From CAZMGG01 sp964565715 (lineage in GTDB: Bacteria > Planctomycetota > UBA1135 > UBA2386): 45,491 nucleotides of DNA. The position numbers and the translations under genes are program-made. Positions 42,372 through 45,491 of this stretch are shown here, one piece after another; the first letter of the stretch is position 1; every line of letters starts with the position of its first letter. The stretch is taken from NCBI GenBank assembly GCA_964565715.1, contig CAZMGG010000035.1:1-45491 (forward strand). The letters run 5' to 3'. The notes beneath the pieces are model-generated. The model saw only the letters and a list, made by a program, of their open reading frames with translations, was not told where the DNA came from and did not search any database.

Positions 42372-43694
42372 ATGGAGTCCGAGGACGCAAGGGCGGCTGG
42401 CGACGAGCCGGGGCGTTCTGATGGAGCTGACCTGCTGTGGTGGTGCAAGCTACGGTGTGATCTGGCTCGTTGGCTGACCCGGCGTGCGGCATTCGACCCA
42501 GAGGATGTCGCCGACGAAGTGCTGGCGCGGCTGTGGTCCGGACCATTCCGCGATACCGTTGGCACCGACAAGGGGCGGGCGCTCGCATTCGGAATGGCTG
42601 CCAAGGTGTCCGCTGATCGTCGCCGGAAGCAGGAGGCGGAGAACCAGCATCTGCTGAGTGAACTCATCGGTTCTCCCAGTCGGGACGACAGTCCACTGCT
42701 ACCCGAAGAACAGGTGTTCCGGGATCGGCGGCGAGTGTTGGCAAGGAACTTGCTGGCGAAGTTCTTTCGCCTGCTGCGGCCGCTGCTGGGCAAGACGGAT
42801 CTTGGCCTGTTGATCCAACTCAAGCACGGCGTGACGGACACTCAGAAGATTGCGGATGAACTGCGGATCAAGAAGCGGTCGGTTCGGCGAGCCAGGAGGC
42901 GCCTGGAGAGCAAGAAGGCGGTTGCGAAGGCCCTGATGAACAGAAAGTGGGTCCTCCCTCGCGATGACGAGGTGTTCCGCTGGATTGCCCGAACCTCGAA
43001 CCTACCCCAGCCCCCGAACCCCCGAACCCCCGAACCCCCGAACCCCCGAACCCCCGAACCCCCGAACCCCCCTGACATGGCTACCAAGCGATGGGCGATG
43101 GCCTTGTTGCTCTGTGCTGCCTTGCTTGCCACGATGGCGATGATCAACTCCCCCCCGGCATTGCCGGTGGCCAAGGGTGGCGTCGTCGTCGGGACGATCG
43201 TGCTCGTTGCTCCGGAGGCGCAGTGCGTCTGCACGCCGACGATCGTGGATGTGATCAACAACACGACGGCCAACTGCCATGGTCAGCAGGGAACGGCTCC
43301 GCAGATCGTCGTCACCGTCCCGGACAAGACGGGAAGCACATGCACCGAGACGCAGACCGGCTGTGACGCCATTGCTAATCACAAGTGCACGGCAACGATC
43401 AAGGCAGATTTCCAGTGGCCAGCAAACCCGTGCTTCATCACGGCCGGAGTGGCTGGCCCCGGCATCGGTACCGACCAATCACCATGCCAGGTCTCGAACA
43501 GCCCGAACAACATGAGCGGCACATGGGTTCTGGAGGCTGTTTGTTCTCCAGTGGACAACTACGGAGTGACCGAAACTTCGTTCCGGGTCTGGGCGGGAGG
43601 GTGTGCCCAGCAGCCACCCACGGCGACTCCCTCTGCGGAGTACAAGCCAATGCTCAAGTGCAACAAGTGTCAGAAGATCGCGGATCCGGAATGA
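42372..43694 (+). CDS. ECF-like sigma factor joined in frame to an exported Cys-rich protein
   Basis: 440 residues in one frame from ATG 42372, which has AGAGGAG 7 bp upstream. Residues about 20-95 look like sigma region 2 ('FDPEDVADEVLARLW'). Residues 140-190 look like a region-4 HTH ('TDTQKIADELRIKKRSVRRARRRLE'). A Pro-rich linker (215-235, 'PNPRTPEP' repeats) is encoded by an octanucleotide array. Met236 (43077) then begins a signal peptide (TKRWAMALLLCAALLATMAM) and a Cys-rich exported domain of about 180 residues with 'CVCTPTIVDVINNTT' and a 'KCNKC' end. The second part has no SD of its own. With six or nine repeat copies the sigma frame would instead hit TGA 43073, one base before that ATG. 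Lower GC than neighbours. Confidence 0.65.
   Translation: MESEDARAAGDEPGRSDGADLLWWCKLRCDLARWLTRRAAFDPEDVADEVLARLWSGPFRDTVGTDKGRALAFGMAAKVSADRRRKQEAENQHLLSELIGSPSRDDSPLLPEEQVFRDRRRVLARNLLAKFFRLLRPLLGKTDLGLLIQLKHGVTDTQKIADELRIKKRSVRRARRRLESKKAVAKALMNRKWVLPRDDEVFRWIARTSNLPQPPNPRTPEPPNPRTPEPPNPPDMATKRWAMALLLCAALLATMAMINSPPALPVAKGGVVVGTIVLVAPEAQCVCTPTIVDVINNTTANCHGQQGTAPQIVVTVPDKTGSTCTETQTGCDAIANHKCTATIKADFQWPANPCFITAGVAGPGIGTDQSPCQVSNSPNNMSGTWVLEAVCSPVDNYGVTETSFRVWAGGCAQQPPTATPSAEYKPMLKCNKCQKIADPE
43011..43071 (+). repeat. Octanucleotide tandem array, (CCCCCGAA)7 plus partial unit
   Basis: Seven perfect 8-bp copies (43011-43066) plus CCCCC, at the junction between the sigma-like and exported coding parts. 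The complementary strand reads GGGGG-TTC repeatedly, a strong G-quadruplex pattern. Copy number decides whether the two parts are fused. Confidence 0.97.
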
Positions 43695-44500
43695 AGGCCC
43701 GGAGCGCCTGGACGATCTCGCTTGCGCTGCTTGCGGTGGCAGTGCTGGCCTGGCTTCTCGTTCCCCGTACCACGCCAGACGTGGGACCGCACCAGCCTCG
43801 CAGCGACCGGCCCGAGCCGGGAGGCGGTAGTGCCGCAGGGGCCCCCGGCATCGTCCGGATCGTGGTGGCACCACCGCCGGGGGAGCCGTCGAAACAGGGA
43901 CGCGATCGTCCGCCGACCGTCCTGGAGGAAGTGGAGCATCTGGGTCCTCTCACCGGCGGCGATCTCGAGGATGCCCTGGAGATGCTGGCCTTGCGGCGTC
44001 GGAACTACGAGAAGAAGCTCGCCGACCGCCATACGGATTCTCAGGACTCGGCTTCCCTCAAGGAAGAGGCGGAGCTGTTGTGGGAAGTAACCTTGGCCAA
44101 GGAGGCCGGGGCAGCGATGAGGGCCGGGAGCTACGTGGTGACCCGGCCCGGACAGCCATCACCCTCGCTGGCCCTGCCCGGCGCCGAGGTCATGCGCACC
44201 GGTGGCACGAGGAATGGCGAGAACGTCAACGTGACGATCATCGTCTCCCTCCACGGTCACCCCGAGATGGCGCAGGCGCGCCAGTACTTCGACGCGATCA
44301 TGCAGTTCGACGACTCGGAGCGGGTCCGCAAGTTCAACTCGCTGCCCGACGAAGAGCGCAGCCGGCTGGCCGCGCAGCTTGGCGCCCTCCTCAGGAAACC
44401 GCACCGCACCCAGGACGAACTGAAGTTCATCCACAAGTGGATCGGCGTCCACACCAAGTTGCTGGAGTCATCGGGCATGGTGCAGCTGCTGCGGCAGTGA
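43691..44500 (+). CDS. Membrane-anchored protein of unknown function, sigma-operon third gene
   Basis: 269 residues from ATG 43691, overlapping the stop of the sigma/exported gene (ATGA). An N-terminal anchor (AWTISLALLAVAVLAWLLV) is followed by a Pro/Gly-rich linker (about 28-70) and a mostly helical, charged domain with a short beta segment ('ENVNVTIIVSLHGHP'). No family is recognised. Membrane location and coupling to a sigma-like gene fit an anti-sigma or signalling partner, but no zinc-finger (HxxxCxxC) anti-sigma motif is present. Its 3' end overlaps the convergent RdgC-like gene by 74 bp. Confidence 0.65.
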   Translation: MKARSAWTISLALLAVAVLAWLLVPRTTPDVGPHQPRSDRPEPGGGSAAGAPGIVRIVVAPPPGEPSKQGRDRPPTVLEEVEHLGPLTGGDLEDALEMLALRRRNYEKKLADRHTDSQDSASLKEEAELLWEVTLAKEAGAAMRAGSYVVTRPGQPSPSLALPGAEVMRTGGTRNGENVNVTIIVSLHGHPEMAQARQYFDAIMQFDDSERVRKFNSLPDEERSRLAAQLGALLRKPHRTQDELKFIHKWIGVHTKLLESSGMVQLLRQ

Positions 44501-45032
44501 GCGGCGCGGCCCCGGCTTTCTTGCTAGCCGCCATCCAGTTGGCCTGGTCCTCACCGACCGTCTGCAGGTAGTCCGGCCGCAGCCGCACCCTCAGGAACTC
44601 GCGGTACAGCGCGGTCACGATCTCGTGCAGCTGCAGCCAACTGCCGGCGCGTTCCTCGTTGCGCTCCGGGTCGCTGCTGACGTCCTCCGAGTCGTCGGGC
44701 AGCTTGACCCCGGACAGGCTCAAGGTCGTGCCGTCGACCGTCGCCGACCACTGATGGCTGCCCTCGGCCACCAGCAGGCGCGCGCGCTTCAGGCGGCGGC
44801 CGCCGCGCAGGGCGGTGCGCGCCTCGGCGGTGCGGGTCGGCGCGCCGTGGCGCAGGATCTGCTCGGTCTCGTCGTCGCGCGGTGCGGCGAAGGTCAGCAG
44901 GTCGTCGAGCATCACCGCCACCACCCGGCCGCTGGGCAGCACGAACTCGCCGGACTCGGTCTCGTGGCGGAACCACAGCCAGGTCAGGAATCCCTCGCCC
45001 AGGAATCCGTGGCTCTCGGCACCCTTGCTCAT
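44427..45032 (-). CDS. Short RdgC C-terminal-domain-like protein
   Basis: 201 residues from ATG 45032, overlapping the stop of the 79-aa gene (ATGA). 'GEGFLTWLWFRHET', 'TEARTALRGGRRLKRARLLV', 'WSATVDGTTLSLSGVKLP' and 'ALYREFLRVRL' match the C-terminal half of RdgC, a nucleoid-associated ring protein that limits RecA. The N-terminal RdgC domain is missing (RdgC is about 300 residues), so ring formation as known is doubtful. The last 30 residues after 'ANWMAASKKAG' are low-complexity and shared with the convergent gene's DNA. Confidence 0.65.
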   Translation of the reverse strand: MSKGAESHGFLGEGFLTWLWFRHETESGEFVLPSGRVVAVMLDDLLTFAAPRDDETEQILRHGAPTRTAEARTALRGGRRLKRARLLVAEGSHQWSATVDGTTLSLSGVKLPDDSEDVSSDPERNEERAGSWLQLHEIVTALYREFLRVRLRPDYLQTVGEDQANWMAASKKAGAAPLTAAAAAPCPMTPATWCGRRSTCG

Positions 45033-45268
45033 GCCCGCGCCTCGCGAGGCTCCGGTTCGCCGGCGGCAACGGCAGCCCTGGCCGGGCGCCGGTGCCGCGG
45101 CGGTTCCTCGGCTTCGGGCCAGGGCACCGCCTGCGCCCGCTCCAGGGCCGCCAGCATCTCCTCCGACAGGCCGCAATGCTGCGCCAGCTCGTACGGGTCA
45201 CCCTGCGAAAGCGGCACCGCGAACGTCGGTGGGCTTGGCTGCGGCCGGAGGTGCCGAGGGTTGTCCAT
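45029..45268 (-). CDS. Small protein of unknown function (79 aa)
   Basis: ATG 45268, stop overlapping the RdgC-like start. The first 50 residues contain 'DPYELAQHCGLSEEMLAALERAQ', a plausible helical segment; the tail is Arg/Ala/Pro/Glu-rich. The start-stop overlap is the best evidence that it is translated. It could encode part of an N-terminal region formerly joined to the RdgC-like protein, but shows no similarity to it. Confidence 0.45.
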   Translation of the reverse strand: MDNPRHLRPQPSPPTFAVPLSQGDPYELAQHCGLSEEMLAALERAQAVPWPEAEEPPRHRRPARAAVAAGEPEPREARA

Positions 45269-45436
45269 GCTGCAGCAGCATCACCGACTAATGTCTCGAT
45301 CGAGCTCCCGTATCGCCTGCGTCGTGTGAGTGTGAGCGTGACCTCGTTCGACGGCCTTGACACGGAGCCTATGTCCTTCATTGTCACTGGGGCCGGGGAC
45401 AATAGGCGACTGATGCGCATGACAACGGCGCGGAAG

Positions 45437-45491
45437 GCGGGTAGGACAAACAAGCACGCTCCGGACCAGCGGGTAGGACAAACAAGCACGC
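45437..45491. repeat. 23-bp direct repeat, 32-bp period, at window end
   Basis: Two identical 23-bp copies (45437-45459 and 45469-45491), beginning GCGGGTAGGACAAAC, are separated by 9 bp and cut by the window end. The 45269-45436 stretch before them has no gene; it holds an ATTGTC/GACAAT inverted repeat near 45380-45402. Confidence 0.9.

Noticed and set aside
45437..45491. CRISPR array
   Set aside because: The 23-bp repeats have only a 9-bp spacer, too short for known CRISPR arrays, and no cas gene is nearby.
1..45491. tRNA or rRNA genes
   Set aside because: No stretch with TPsiC/anticodon-arm patterns or conserved rRNA blocks was recognised; this was by eye only.

Overview
The window is a very GC-rich (about 70 percent or more by eye) bacterial chromosomal segment from a diderm. 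The LptF/LptG-type permease pair, a WaaP-like kinase and a capsule-type glycosyltransferase cluster imply an outer membrane with surface glycans. Many secreted proteins share a short signal peptide cleaved before Gln (A|Q), and there are large carboxypeptidase-regulatory-like, G8-domain and kelch/beta-propeller proteins with a 'GCSGTLG..' C-terminal module. This resembles Planctomycetota, but the placement is inference and no marker gene proves it.

Layout. 0-3.9 kb: acyl-CoA metabolism (truncated 3-hydroxyacyl-CoA dehydrogenase, two acyl-CoA dehydrogenase-family proteins) with an SppA-type membrane protease. 3.9-10 kb: envelope genes (double kinase-fold protein, LptF/LptG pair, 33-aa membrane peptide, secreted protein, GT-C glycosyltransferase). 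10.1-15.7 kb: a minus-strand operon of an FHA/degenerate-AAA+ regulator, a cysteine desulfurase and mutS; mutS carries a 10-N assembly gap exactly at its Walker A motif. 15.9-23.1 kb: a DUF1444-like protein, then minus-strand secreted or anchored proteins. The two beta-propeller genes at 20.4-23.1 kb lie behind a clear cobalamin riboswitch. 23.4-25.2 kb: divergently, a QueG-like double-cluster Fe-S protein fused in frame to a secreted 'cell surface protein' module. 25.2-31.4 kb: an amino-acid decarboxylase, then a tightly overlapping housekeeping run: DAHP synthase, tpiA, secG, yicC, gmk, coaC-like, prmA-like.

31.4-35 kb: a lower-GC patch with a G8-domain surface protein whose signal-peptide region contains nine tandem copies of an 8-bp repeat and is currently out of frame, followed by a kelch-like secreted protein. 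35-36.5 kb: RsmJ and an XRE regulator. 36.5-42 kb: a polysaccharide locus (GT4, GT2, SAM methyltransferase, Wzx-like flippase, KpsC/KpsS-like transferase). 42.4-44.5 kb: a second lower-GC patch with a sigma-factor-like protein joined to an exported Cys-rich protein across seven copies of another 8-bp repeat, plus a membrane-anchored partner. 44.4-45.5 kb: a short RdgC-like protein, a small ORF and a 32-bp-period direct repeat at the window edge.

Two things stand out. First, a B12-linked surface locus: riboswitch, two exported propellers, and a divergent QueG-like protein fused to a surface module. Second, two octanucleotide arrays placed where copy number sets the reading frame of surface or regulatory proteins, the architecture of phase-variable loci.
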